Shown here piece by piece: positions 53,801-64,000 of a stretch of 64,000 bases of DNA. The DNA is taken from positions 171,001 to 235,000 of the forward strand of contig WEDG01001030.1 in NCBI GenBank assembly GCA_017591395.1. The letters run 5' to 3'. A model generated the notes under the pieces. It was not told where the DNA came from. It saw only the letters and a program-made list of their open reading frames with translations, and searched no databases. Made by a program: the position numbers and the translations under genes. Numbering within the stretch: position 1 is the first letter of the stretch; each line of letters opens with the position of its first letter. This DNA comes from Schistocephalus solidus. Taxonomy: Eukaryota; Platyhelminthes; Cestoda; Diphyllobothriidea; Diphyllobothriidae.

Positions 53801-55735
53801 GCATGTCTCGATCACTTCAGCTACCGGACTCTTTTCAGGCGTATTAAATGCAGACTACGTACTGACATCTAGGTGACTTTTTCTGGTCTATCCTGATGAA
53901 TGGATGGAAAACCCAGAAGTTGGTTTAGCCGATTTCTGTTGCCGCATTGGTCATCCACAGGAGATTCGGCATCACAGTCTGTCTCAGAGAGCTCTCTCTG
54001 CAACAGCTTCTCTGGTAGGAGTATGATAGAGTCATTTCCTTGCAAAACTACCACTTACTACTAACAGTACTACTTGCTCTTAGCATTGACAGTAGACGGT
54101 TATTCCGGAGAACTTGATATTTACTGACTAAAAAATTTTGTCAGTGATAAGGCCTACCTCTAGAAGTCCTTCATTCCGGGACGTTGCTACAGGCTTTTCC
54201 ACTGGTACTTTTGACACATTTTAGTTACCTGGACTATGCGTTTTCCCATAATTCTCGATATGTCGTTTTTCTAAGGCCTTTTTAACTTTTTCAGAGGTTA
54301 ATATGTGAATTCTGACAAAAGTTCTTATGAGCAGTCTCTCTAATTTCCTACTTTAAGCTGAGGAATGGCCCTTAAGCAAAAGTTATCACCTCAGGTGATG
54401 TGATGAAATGGAAAGAGAAGACGTTCCTGGATAAGGATAAGTTACCTATATAATATGATCTACTGGTACTAAGCGACAAGATGTACAACGTGGGTACTAT
54501 AGACTTTGAGCAAGTCCCTCCGACTCATTCGTGATCGATTCGTCCGATTCATTGAGTACTTTTTTGGTCAACTCGAGTATTAGTCTCGAGACAAAGCATA
54601 ACCACATAAGGTACCGAGTTGTTTCTGAAGATGGTCCGGGCGTGCTCGCACAGACCTCCTATCGGCCTTTTAGCCAGATAGCCTGACCAGATGATACAGT
54701 AAATGACAACTAACGTGACCTCAGGGAATAGTCAGCCCGTAGGCCTTCATCAGCTAACGATGGATTCTGGCCTTGTACCAGTGACAATGCGAAGGGTTGA
54801 AGAGCTTGGTATGCACTTTGTGCTGTGGGTAGCTCATGGTGCTGCAGATTTCGGGACCAGACGCGGCAACCGGAATTCCCCCCCCCCCCTAATCATGTGG
54901 CCGTGCGCTAATTTCCACAGAGATTGTGGGGGTTAAGGGTTTTCTCGGTCTCCACATGACCTTTGTATAAACATCTGTTTATTGCTGGCCTGCGTGAAAG
55001 CTCTATGCGAAGATTCGGCGTCACAGATGTATGCGCTCTCACGATTCTTTGGGCTGCTAACGTGAGTTTCGATTTGCTCAAAGGAGCTAGAAGCTGTCAG
55101 ACATCATCTTCCGCAGCAGTTATTTAGACTATCTAACCAACGGCTGTGACAAAACAAACCGAGCCATCAATTGGAAAGGCCTGCAATCTGCTGTGGTCTT
55201 GCCTCGACTGAGCCGAAAGCAAAACGAAAAGACCAATAATTGAAGCATGCAGATGCGACCTCAAATCGATTTACCATAAAATCGACCTATCAGCATTATA
55301 CGAAGCATTTAGGCAGCACTTGGGTGTCAAGAATCCCCCAATGAGAAGCTGAGCAACTGAATTTACCATGGGTGAGTTGGAGTGACTTGTTCACTCCAAC
55401 CCATCTTATCTATCATTTATGGAGGGTTCAAGCACGAGCAGAGGACGTCAGATGAGTGAGCTTTCCTCATCAGAGATAACCTTCGTTTCCTCCGTTTTGA
55501 AAGGCAAGCATCCCAAAACTGTAGTTTTAAGACAAAAACACATTAAAGCTGTTTAAACGCCGTTTTCAAGTTAACCGTCTAACGGTAAACAAAGTTGCGA
55601 AACAGGTCAGTTTTTTATCCTACCCACAAAGTTAAAATTTGAAAAGCTTTTGTGGCAATGAGCGTTTAATTCAACGAAACCTTCACTGCATACTTCTTGG
55701 GATTGACCGCAATCTATTCCGTTTTTGAGATTGTT

Positions 55736-55930
55736 GTAAGCGACGGCCTTGACATTTGCCCAACCAAAAGAAAGCCCTTCGGTACAAATTGCACATCACT
55801 GTCCACAGAGAGTAATACATAAAGTGAAATTTTAATGTACGCTCAGGTATTTGAAGGGGTTTGACTTTCAGGCATGATTAATTTGACCCACTTGTGAAAA
55901 ACCCAGCGGCCTTGATAGGATTCGAACTCG
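55736..55930 (-). mobile_element. SINE-type repeat with tRNA-like B box, minus strand
   Basis: The minus strand from about 55930 reads GTGCGAGTTCGAATCCTATC, a near-perfect polymerase III B box, then AGGCCGCTGGGTTTTTCACA and AGTGGGTCAAATTAATCATG. The last block matches CATAAGTAGGTCAAACGAAT after the tRNA-like head of the 56150 copy. A further block (55740-55870, plus strand) matches 56305-56440 in the same orientation, so the two loci share more than the head. Confidence 0.6.
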
Positions 55931-56149
55931 CACCAGCTAGGAAAAAGCTTTAGTACAGCGAACGCACTTTCGAAAATCCCCCACTTATTAATTGTGCCTG
56001 GTAGATATCTAGTGGATTCTGTATTGATTGCATAGGAAATATTGCTTGGGCATTCAGCTTGTTGTATCAAATTTGGTGGATTCCATATGTTGCAGTACGC
56101 TAAGCGGGTAACTTAACACAAGTGTGACTAAACTCACGGCTCCCGGTGG

Positions 56150-56445
56150 GGTCTCATATCTCAGTTGGATAGAGTGTTGGCTGTACTAACGCCTTCCCCT
56201 TGCCGGCATGGATTCAAATTCCACTGAAGGCGCCAATTTTTTCATAAGTAGGTCAAACGAATTATTCAAAGCTGCAAAAATCCCCAATTAATATCAGGTA
56301 TGGCGATGACCTCGACATTTATCCAGCCAAAATAGCACTTTTCAGTAAAATTACAAATCACTATCCACAGAAAGTAATACATCCATTGAAAGTTCATGTT
56401 AACTCAGAAATCTGAAGGTCATTGACTTTCAGGACAATGTCCACC
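56150..56445 (+). mobile_element. tRNA-derived SINE (family 2), plus strand
   Basis: The head reads GTCTCATATCTCAGTTGGAT (A-box-like), GTGTTGGCTGTACTAACGCC and CATGGATTCAAATTCCACTG (B-box-like). It is followed by AATTTTTTCATAAGTAGGTC and a body ending GACTTTCAGGACAATG. The head matches the 10927-11005 copy; the body matches the 55740-55870 block. The head is too diverged for a functional tRNA. Confidence 0.65.
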
Positions 56446-57639
56446 GTGGGCCTCACGACGAGGTGGGCGCAGGACGATAACGTGCACCTGAACTAATTCA
56501 TATTGTTAACAGCCTTGCGCAGCATCTTCCACGCTCTCTCGCCCCTCACTTTCCAGGGCCTGATAGCAAGATAGTTGAAGGTGTACTCGGGCGCAGTGTC
56601 TGACCAAGCGATAAAGCTCGTCTTCACGTGCCACACACGCTCTGATGCCACAGACACTTACAACATTCTCACAACTGAAGGGTGTGTCTCGGATCCAATC
56701 AGAATATAAGGGTTTCGAGTAAGCACGTTGAAGGGGAGCACTTGTAGCCTGTTTCTCTTTGCTGAAGGAATCCAGTTAGTCTGTGAATTAAAAACCTTCC
56801 AAACCACGTTTTTTAGCGTCTCCTGATAGATCCACGTTTGTTCAGATTTTTTCTGCAGTGAGGAATGTCCTGATTTTCCATGGGAATGGTTGCCACAGTG
56901 CCGATCGCACTCTGCCTCTCCCATACATAGGTTCACAGACAGAAATCTCATGCTGGGATTGAACGCATGTATCTGACGCAGGCCAGACATGCACCTGAGC
57001 GGGCCACAATCCCCAATGGGTTAATGGGACGCATGGACTTCACAGCCCGGTCAACGCCTGCCGTGCCCAGCTCTGGCATCGGTGTTGATCCAACTGATTC
57101 ACCGCCTGATCAGATGCTGGGTACCGCTTGAGTAAATACCTCTGTTCCGCCCACTGGTCTGTGCCACTGACTGCAGGGTATAGAATTCATTCCCGCGTTT
57201 TCAAAATAATCGCCACCATGGACTGCACGGGTGTTAGAACAATTACCTTATTAGTAATTGAATTTGTGGTAACAATCGATTATGTGGTCCCACTGACATA
57301 ATGGGAGGCTCTTGTAGTAATGTAATAATAAAGGTTTTATGGGTAATGTAAGTGACACGGCCAGCTAACTGTCAGCAAGCAGCAAGAGTAGAATAAAAGT
57401 ACGTTTACGGCAGTAGTTTATTTCAATGCACCAAAAAAAGGTTAATAGCATGAGCGTGAGATTTTAAATACTGGAAAATAGGGAAAAAATGAAAACTGAA
57501 GGCATTGGTTAGATAGTCCAGGTGAATTGGTGCCAGGCCTTAATGACCAACCGCAGTTTAGGAGAGAATGTGAACAATACATCGTTAACTAGGACTCCCG
57601 TGGCGACCGCGACTGAAGATATAATGGAAACGTAAGCCA

Positions 57640-57770
57640 TTGGTAGCCCAACCAATAAGCTTCAACTTACATCTAAAGCCTAACCATAATCCTACACGTA
57701 ACGCCAACTTTTAACCCTTGTCATACACATACCCTTAAAGATGCTACTAAGCCTAACGCTCAGCTAATCG
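57640..57770 (+). repeat. CCTAA-rich degenerate array
   Basis: Units such as AAAGCCTAACCATAATCC and TTAACCCTTGTC (about 57676-57720) end in GCCTAACGC. Terminal repeats are not evident. Probably an old family member. Confidence 0.4.
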
Positions 57771-58796
57771 GTTGCCCTGGCGGCAGGAGGTCTGGCGGGG
57801 CACGTGTGAATTGGAAGGGGCCACATCCGCAACTGTCATCAAACCTGTAAGAGCACCCAATATGAGCGATTTCAATGGTAATGTGTGGATTAGAGGACTC
57901 CTGTAAACTTTACTTGCATAAAGTGACCAAAAGCCTAGCAGAAATGTAACTAACATGCTACATTAAAAAGGCGATATGCATATATGCCAATATTTCTCTT
58001 CATTGACCTAAAAGTAATGAAAATTTGATAAATCAGGTAAGGTCAAAACAGCCAAATAAACAAACTGCTATCTGGCTGTAGCTGCACCGAAAACTGTTAA
58101 AAAGCGCGTATGTTATCTTTTAATGTACTAAAAAGTTAATGCTGAGAGCTGTAACTCTTTAATTTTGTTAATTTAATGCTTGATAGACTAAAAATTCATG
58201 AAGAGGGCTTTTTGTTTAAAATATGTGCAAGTTATCGGCCTACAGCAGAACCAAACAGATGAGCTAATTTTCCACTCTAAGTGCTTTGTCTCTTAGCGGA
58301 GACACTCTTTTAAACAGCCTTAGGGATTTAAACGTCAGAAACAAGGAGAAGTTGCAGAACGATTATTTTAGCAACTTTCCTGTAGAGGAATTCAGTGATT
58401 TCCAACGAAAGCTTGAAAAGCAAATTATAGCTTGACAGTTAACATCGAAAAGTTTGCCTATTGGTAGCATTCGAGGGAATTCAAGAATTACATAGGCATC
58501 GAATCAGGAGAATTCTCGTAGAAATCTCTCAAATGCATCCTCGATTAAAAACAAAGAAATGATAGATTGCCTCGAAAGCAACTGCAAGATAAAAGCTCGA
58601 AACTAGAGCTGACAAACATTAAGGCCTGCGAGCATCCCCATAGCAAGGCTTTTTCAGTATTTTCCTAATTTTTTCGGTACTGTTCACTGGTTCATATTAT
58701 TTGTACTAAGGTAGAATGCACACTTTCAGATTACTATGCTTCCAACAGTAGCCTTTGCTCTTCCTGGCTATAAACTTAACGATATTAAATTCTCAG

Positions 58797-61112
58797 GTGA
58801 CTGAACCCGAAGCATACACCGAGACAAGTACAACAACGGAAAGTACCACATTCGCGACGACTACACCTGCACCAAGTCCACCGGCATGGGTACCATTCAT
58901 TGACTTGAGCAATTTTGTAGTTCGGGTCTACGACCGGAAGAAGAAGCACCTTTTGGTCCAATCCAAGGTCATAGACGGCAGCGTCAGATTCCCGAATGGC
59001 ACATCCATATCAATTGAAGGTCTACCAGGCTTCAAACGTGACTCTGATTCAGCTGAAGTTCTTCTTTCCGTTGATTTTGACAGTGAGTCGACAAATCTCG
59101 TGGACATTGAGACCGGACGAACAATTATTAGAACAAGTTTTTCCGAAGGAATCCCAGAGGAGGCGATAGGTTTGAACTCGACCAAAGTCATGTTCGAAGT
59201 ACTCACCGGTCCCGCAGCCCTACACATAGACACCTACACTGGAAAGTGGACAGTTCAGAGCACTGTGACCGGGCAGGTAGATGAGGTAGAGGACATTAGA
59301 GGCGGTATCCTCTATCTGCGTAATGGACAAACAGTTCGACTGTCCAGTTTGCCCGGATCGGGCTCCTCAATCCTAGCGATTGATTCAAAAACCGGAAGAG
59401 TCACTAAATTCAACAGGGAGACCGCGGAGGAGGACATTGTGAACGGTGTAGAAACTGCCACTGGTATGACGGACATGCTGAGCATAGGAAATACTACTAC
59501 CGAACGGCCCACGGACACCTCCATGGACCAGGTATCGACAGATAGCAATGGATTACCTAGTCAAGTGGCTAACATGAGTACTGAAGTCGAGGAGATTGAA
59601 GTGGAAACGAAAACAGATGGCAGCGCAGAACAAGAAAAGTCGACTGTATTACCGGACGACTTTGAATACACAATCATGGATGCTACCGCACTGGTACAGA
59701 AGAACAACTCAGAAGAGGATAAAACAACCTCGATGGAAATATCAAGCACCGAGGCGGTTGATACAGTTAAATCTGCGGTTGATGACCGCACCCAGGGCCC
59801 AGATGCCAATGCCGAAGAAGGAAATGTGGTGACGGATTCAAGAGGCGTGTCTGTACAGGATAGCATTGACGACACCAGTATGGAAGTGACCGCTTCGGTA
59901 CCCGGCATCAGTATCAACGAAGTAACTGCAGAAGAGGGTAAATCCCCAACTGGGGAGGTAACAGACTTGGAAACGGTGGAGTCAATTGTTTCCGAGAAAA
60001 CTGAACAAGGGGATGGCCACACTCAAGGTCCAGATGTCAATGCTGAAGAAGGAAATGTGGTGACGGATTTGACAGGCGTTTCTGGACAGGATGGTACTGC
60101 CGACACCAGCAGGGAAGAGACCGCTCCGGTGCCCAGCATCAGTACTGACGAATTAACTGCAGAAGAGGGTAAATCAACTGTGAAGGTACCAGACTTGGAA
60201 ACGTCGGAGTTGATTGTTTCCGAGAAAACTGAAGAGGTGGATGGTCACACTCAAGGTCCAGATGTCAATGTTGAAGAAGGAAGTGTGGTGACGGATTCGA
60301 CAGGCCTGTCTGGACAGGATAGTACTGCCGACACCAGCAGGGAAGAGACCGCTCCGGTGCCCAGCATCAGTACTGACGAATCAACTGGGGAGGTTCCAGA
60401 CTTGGAAACGTTGAAACCGATTGGTTCAGAGGCACCTGGGGATGTGGGTGATCACACACAGACAACAGATGCAGACAAATGAAAAGATTTCACTCAGCAG
60501 GACTTATACCGGATACTCTGGATAAGACGGACCCCTATGCAACTACGGCAATTCCGGTTATTGGTACAGAAGATGATACTGCAAGAGAGTCCAATATCTC
60601 GACCCCCGATGCTCTGGATGGGGGAACTTTGGATCATACTTCTATAGAACTAACTGACCCGGAGTTTGGCACAGTAACTCTGTCCCGTTGAAAGTGAGCC
60701 TTCAGATCTAACATCAGAGGACGAAGCCCCCGGGGCGGTGACTGATTCATCTGCAGTCCTCCAGCATCACCCGATTACGGACAAACTGCAGCCGGATGAG
60801 GGAGAGGACACACTGGAGCCTGGGAGAGAAATCGATTACGCATACACAGAGGAAAACACTAATGCACCAGTAGACAGCCTAGAAGGTTCCGAGACCCCGG
60901 TCTATGAAGACGTTGAGGGTGGAGCATTTCATACGATTTTATCTGGAGTGCCAGATTCAGGGCAACATAGCGAAGAAACCGAAGGACCGGTTGCCATCGT
61001 GACAGATGACACTCCGGGCTTCGAAGATACTTCTGGCAGCAGAAAACACCCCAGCATCCCAGACAATTCGCTCGGCGAGGGCATGACTCCTCCTACCGAG
61101 TTAATGACTTTG
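58797..61112 (+). CDS. Exon 8: second FIDL beta module plus acidic repeats (two frame breaks)
   Basis: Acceptor TTCTCAG and a codon-boundary start give VTEPEAYTETSTTTEST, a Thr-rich linker, then WVPFIDLSNFVVRVYDRKKK. The module continues with SKVIDGSVRFPNGTSISIEG, AEVLLSVDFDSES, DIETGRTII, FEVLTGPAALHIDTYTGKW, GGILYLRNGQTVRLSSLPG and AIDSKTGRVTKFN, all in one frame. It is thus the intact reference for the broken copy in exon 7. D-x-x-T-G turns before a strand recur several times. From about 59790 a 77-residue acidic unit repeats. The frame stops at 60480; related acidic coding then continues in another frame (about 60500-60685) and returns to the first (60690 on), so two single-base indels are inferred. 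It may end at a TTG|GTAACA donor (61113) or run to the TGA at 61139-61141. Family not recognised. Confidence 0.7.
59790..60480 (+). repeat. Acidic protein-coding repeat of about 77 codons, three copies plus a partial
   Basis: The marker TQGPD(A/V)N(A/V)EEG recurs at about 59790, 60021 and 60249, with a degenerate fourth (HTQTTDADK) at about 60456. Spacings are 231, 228 and 207 bases. Each unit also holds VVTD..G.S.QD, DTS.E.TA.VP.IS and DLET...I.SE. The nucleotide copies differ at many positions, so this array is older or less homogenised than the 381-bp array, and it is unrelated in sequence. Confidence 0.85.
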
Positions 61113-61758
61113 GTAACATGCTCCAGCTCCGTGCTGCTCTGAGCTAGCTGCATTTAAAAAAATGAAAGCTCGTTCCAGCCGGTCACATAGGTTTCGCATG
61201 ATTTGATGTTTGAATGCCATTCGGATTTTGCATGGATCGGCAGAAAACGCACTCCATCTCGTCTTAGCTGCACTTTTGATCACCAGTCAAGTTTTCAAGA
61301 CTGGTGCTCTTTTTTCCCTCTCCGGTTTGGGAAGGTTACTGTAGGCAGACAAATTCGCTCCCACCAGTGGCCTTTACTTTGATTGCCCTATACTTTGCTG
61401 ATTTGCAGCACAAGCATGCTTTCAGTTTGCACTCTGCTATCATAATCCATCAGATGCTGTTGATTTGCACTATGCTGTTTTTTCCCTAAATTTAGTAATT
61501 ATATTTTTACCTTTCATGAAAATCATAATCTTCGCAGACGGACAGTCAATGTAAGTGATTTTTATTCTTGTTACCCTTATGCACGTCACTACTAGAAGCT
61601 TCTTTACTCTCATTCCTCCGATTGACCTTAGGAAATAGAACAGGTTAGCCTTGGACTCTGCGCTGGGTTCCACTGGCTGACCCATAGCATCAGACGGCAG
61701 TTGAAATTAATTGATATTCCTACGTCACATGGTGGTTTGTTCGTGTCTTGATGCTCAG

Positions 61759-61947
61759 TCTAGCATATTCACAGACAACACAGTTGTGAAAAGGGGTATG
61801 TATAAAGAATGGACTGCCGACAAAAGCAAACCAGACTGGGGTGGCCATTTCCGACTTATTAGACGTCGTCAGTCATTCATACCCAACCTAGCTCTGGATG
61901 ACATGGAATTTAAACCCGAATTATTTGGTTACGGACCCAATAAGTAA
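61759..61947 (+). CDS. Candidate last exon, basic/aromatic C-terminus
   Basis: After a pyrimidine-rich acceptor (GTGTCTTGATGCTCAG) a 62-codon frame runs to TAA: SSIFTDNTVVKRGMYKEW, KSKPDWGGHFRLIRRRQSF, then DMEFKPELFGYGPNK. It starts on a codon boundary, matching a splice from the 61113 donor (GTAACA, moderate). A second acceptor at 61775 is in a different phase. The peptide looks non-random and unlike the low-complexity stalk, with RLIRRR as a possible dibasic processing site. I recognise no family. It could belong to another gene or be a chance frame. Confidence 0.35.
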   Translation, partial: SSIFTDNTVVKRGMYKEWTADKSKPDWGGHFRLIRRRQSFIPNLALDDMEFKPELFGYGPNK

Positions 61948-64000
61948 TGCAATGCACTACCTTTGAGCTACGACATGCATTCCTATTAGATCTCAGCGTA
62001 CTAACGTAAGCTCACCTTCGGAAGCAGAACTTAGGCACTATAGATTAAGTCACCCAGGATATCCAGGGTGGGGCGCCCGAGGCGAATTCCAGTTTTTCGG
62101 TTCCACACTGTCTCTTAACACAAGTATTTTAGCTGTGCAAATTTCATAACTGATCTAACCTGCTATAGGAACCGTCCTCTTTTTTTGCTATATCAAGTAT
62201 TAAGCCCACGAGTCCCTAAATATTTCGAATTGGCCCTCAGTGAAACCCCTATCGCCATATCGGGGGTGATTATATAGGAAATGATACGTCAATCGCAGCA
62301 GCAGCCGCGTTAAGAGACAAGTCAAGCACTAAAGCGTGGGTGTCGAAGCAGTCTTCCAATCTAATGAATCGATATTCAGTCTCTAGTTGGTAACTGAACC
62401 TATCTTGTCAATCCAACTTATGAAATACTGATTGCTTAGTATGACCTGTTTTATGAACCTTTAGCTAAAATTATACGTAATCGTGATGCCAATTCGGCAA
62501 ATGCCGTCTTTCACTCAGCCATTGGTCGACATAAATTTAGGGTTGGGCACGTGAAGGTAAAGGCGACCGAGGGCAGGTTGACAATCATACTCCATTCAGA
62601 ATCGTGCTCTGTATGGTTGATTGGATGTTCCGGAGTGGCGACCGATCGACGCTATATGCGTTATGCAAGCTTTTCGAACTATGGCATTTAGAGGCTCCCA
62701 TTGAGCTGAAATCGCATACGTGTCCATGCATTCGAAGCGTGCAGAAGTGACCTTTGACCGAGTCACTCACTCCTCCTCGTAAGCAGAAGTCCTGCGTTTA
62801 ATAGTGCCGACATAGAATACACTTTGATAGGAAACGCTTATATGTACCGCCTTTCAATGAATTTCCGAAAAGGTTTGGGCTGGAATTAGTGTTATACTTA
62901 ATTCGGTTAGCGCTATAGTAAGGGAATATGAACATCCTGGAATTCATTTCATGCCCAATTCACGGGGAATATCTAAGCCGGCATTTCTTTTCTAACAGTC
63001 AGTTATATTGGTTGAGTTAAGGAGAGTCCTAAGGGTTCAATCAAAATTTTCGACAGTGGGCAAAGCCAATAACCATTCTTTCTAGCTGCATGGAGGAATA
63101 CGTTTTATGATTTTAGCAGTGGGATGTTCATGAGACAGGTTTTCATTAAGTCATATTCCCTTATAATTATCAGTACTCTGCAAAATAATACATAAGAGAA
63201 TAAGATTTTCTCAACATTCTACGAAACAACCATATTTCCTGGGTTGCCACATAAACACCTCGTTCCAAAGGGATTTGGTAATGCTGAAGCGTACACGAGT
63301 TTAGTAACTTCTACCGCCTGTGTGTTGTGACAGACATTACTTAGTAGTCAAAAGTTATTCATTACTGTTTCCTTCGTAGGTGGAGCTTATCAAAGGCCGA
63401 TGACTAATTATTTTATGCATTTATGCCTTTCAGCTTCCCGGGATATTGTAAGTGTTTGACATTTATTGCATTTCCAGCCTTCTTCAGTTTATTTGAACAC
63501 TTTTCTTGAAAAGATTCTCCACACAGAGAGGGTGATTGCAAAGCCCAAGGTGCAAGTAGTTAACTTGATCCAATGTATTCCAATGTATTTTCACAAAATC
63601 GAACCTAATCAAGTATGTACATGGTAGAGGTTAGGTCGCTATTGCAACGTTACCAAATAAACATCCTACTAAGTGGTCGTTTGATCGTTTGTGAAACTAT
63701 TGCAACTTGCGCTCGTGTTTATGTGGTTTATTCATTAACTTTCTCACAGCATAAAATTGGCATCCAATCTTTGGGCAAGAAAGCACCCTTTTATTGCGAT
63801 TTGAATTTGTTGTCGAGGGGGCAAGCATTGACTTACTCTATTGTGTGCTTCTAATGAGCTGGCCCCAATGGAAAAATAAAATCGCCTGATTTCTGATTTT
63901 TATTCTTCTTATAACTCTTTTTAATTTCTTTCGTTCTTCTTCTCCTTTCGCTACTGAATTAGCTAATGAGATCCGAATCCCCTAAATCCTCCTGGAATCT
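61948..64000. other. Sequence downstream of the candidate last exon
   Basis: No supported gene. Open frames at 61470-61685 (-) and 63615-63854 (+) show no family or splice support. An AATAAA occurs at about 63874, too far from the candidate stops to assign with confidence. Confidence 0.35.

Larger units (their letters stand above)
52513..58796 (+). other. Putative intron 7 (6.3 kb) between the two FIDL modules
   Basis: It contains the candidate alternative exon (52890-53024), two CCTAA-array elements in tandem (53134-53450 and 53560-53800), a third CCTAA stretch at 57640-57770, two related SINE-type repeats (55736-55930 and 56150-56445), an oligo-C tract at about 54888-54899 and a relatively GC-rich block at 56450-57200. 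No signal peptide or TSPN-like exons precede the second module, which argues that it is not an independent complete gene. Confidence 0.4.

Noticed and set aside
56500..56990. Minus-strand short frames in a relatively GC-rich block
   Set aside because: A 54-codon frame with a plausible composition and a 110-codon frame are present, but no motif or splice support was found. The block looks like repeated DNA of unknown type.

Overview
The window looks like animal nuclear DNA: AT-rich, intron-dominated, with tRNA-derived SINEs, microsatellites, and split coding segments bounded by GT..AG sites. Nothing in it looks bacterial or viral. Large introns, dispersed CCTAA-rich short elements and one enormous mucin-like exon would suit a helminth such as a large-genome tapeworm, but that assignment is a guess. 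No gene here was recognised by name.

My main reading is that one plus-strand gene, or two closely related 3' modules sharing one 5' half, fills almost the whole window. The chain is: signal-peptide exon (1230-1338); a 20-kb intron; exons at 21063-21334, 30338-30487, 34057-34125, about 37110-37345 and 37664-37723, which together resemble a thrombospondin-N-terminal/laminin-G-like (TSPN) beta sandwich; then a 10-kb exon (42408-52512) with a beta-rich 'FIDL' module, a charged linker and 24 copies of a 381-bp Ser/Thr/Glu-rich repeat; then a paralogous exon (58797-about 61112) with a second FIDL module and its own 77-residue acidic repeats; and a possible last exon (61759-61947). Most junctions agree in phase. 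The exon 4/5 and 5/6 junctions do not resolve cleanly.

The predicted product is a secreted or surface, heavily O-glycosylated stalk protein: an N-terminal adhesion-type domain followed by two copies of [unknown beta module + tandem-repeat stalk]. A hydrophobic alternative terminal exon at 52890-53024 could give a membrane-anchored form. Many single-base indels break the frame in exons 7 and 8. Some are shared by neighbouring repeat units, so either the assembly has systematic homopolymer errors or the locus is decaying.

The introns hold at least two tRNA-derived SINE families, a family of short inverted-repeat elements with degenerate CCTAA/TTAGG arrays inside, and several microsatellites, including a 190-bp GAT run. 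I found no rRNA, CRISPR array, intact transposase or intact reverse transcriptase.
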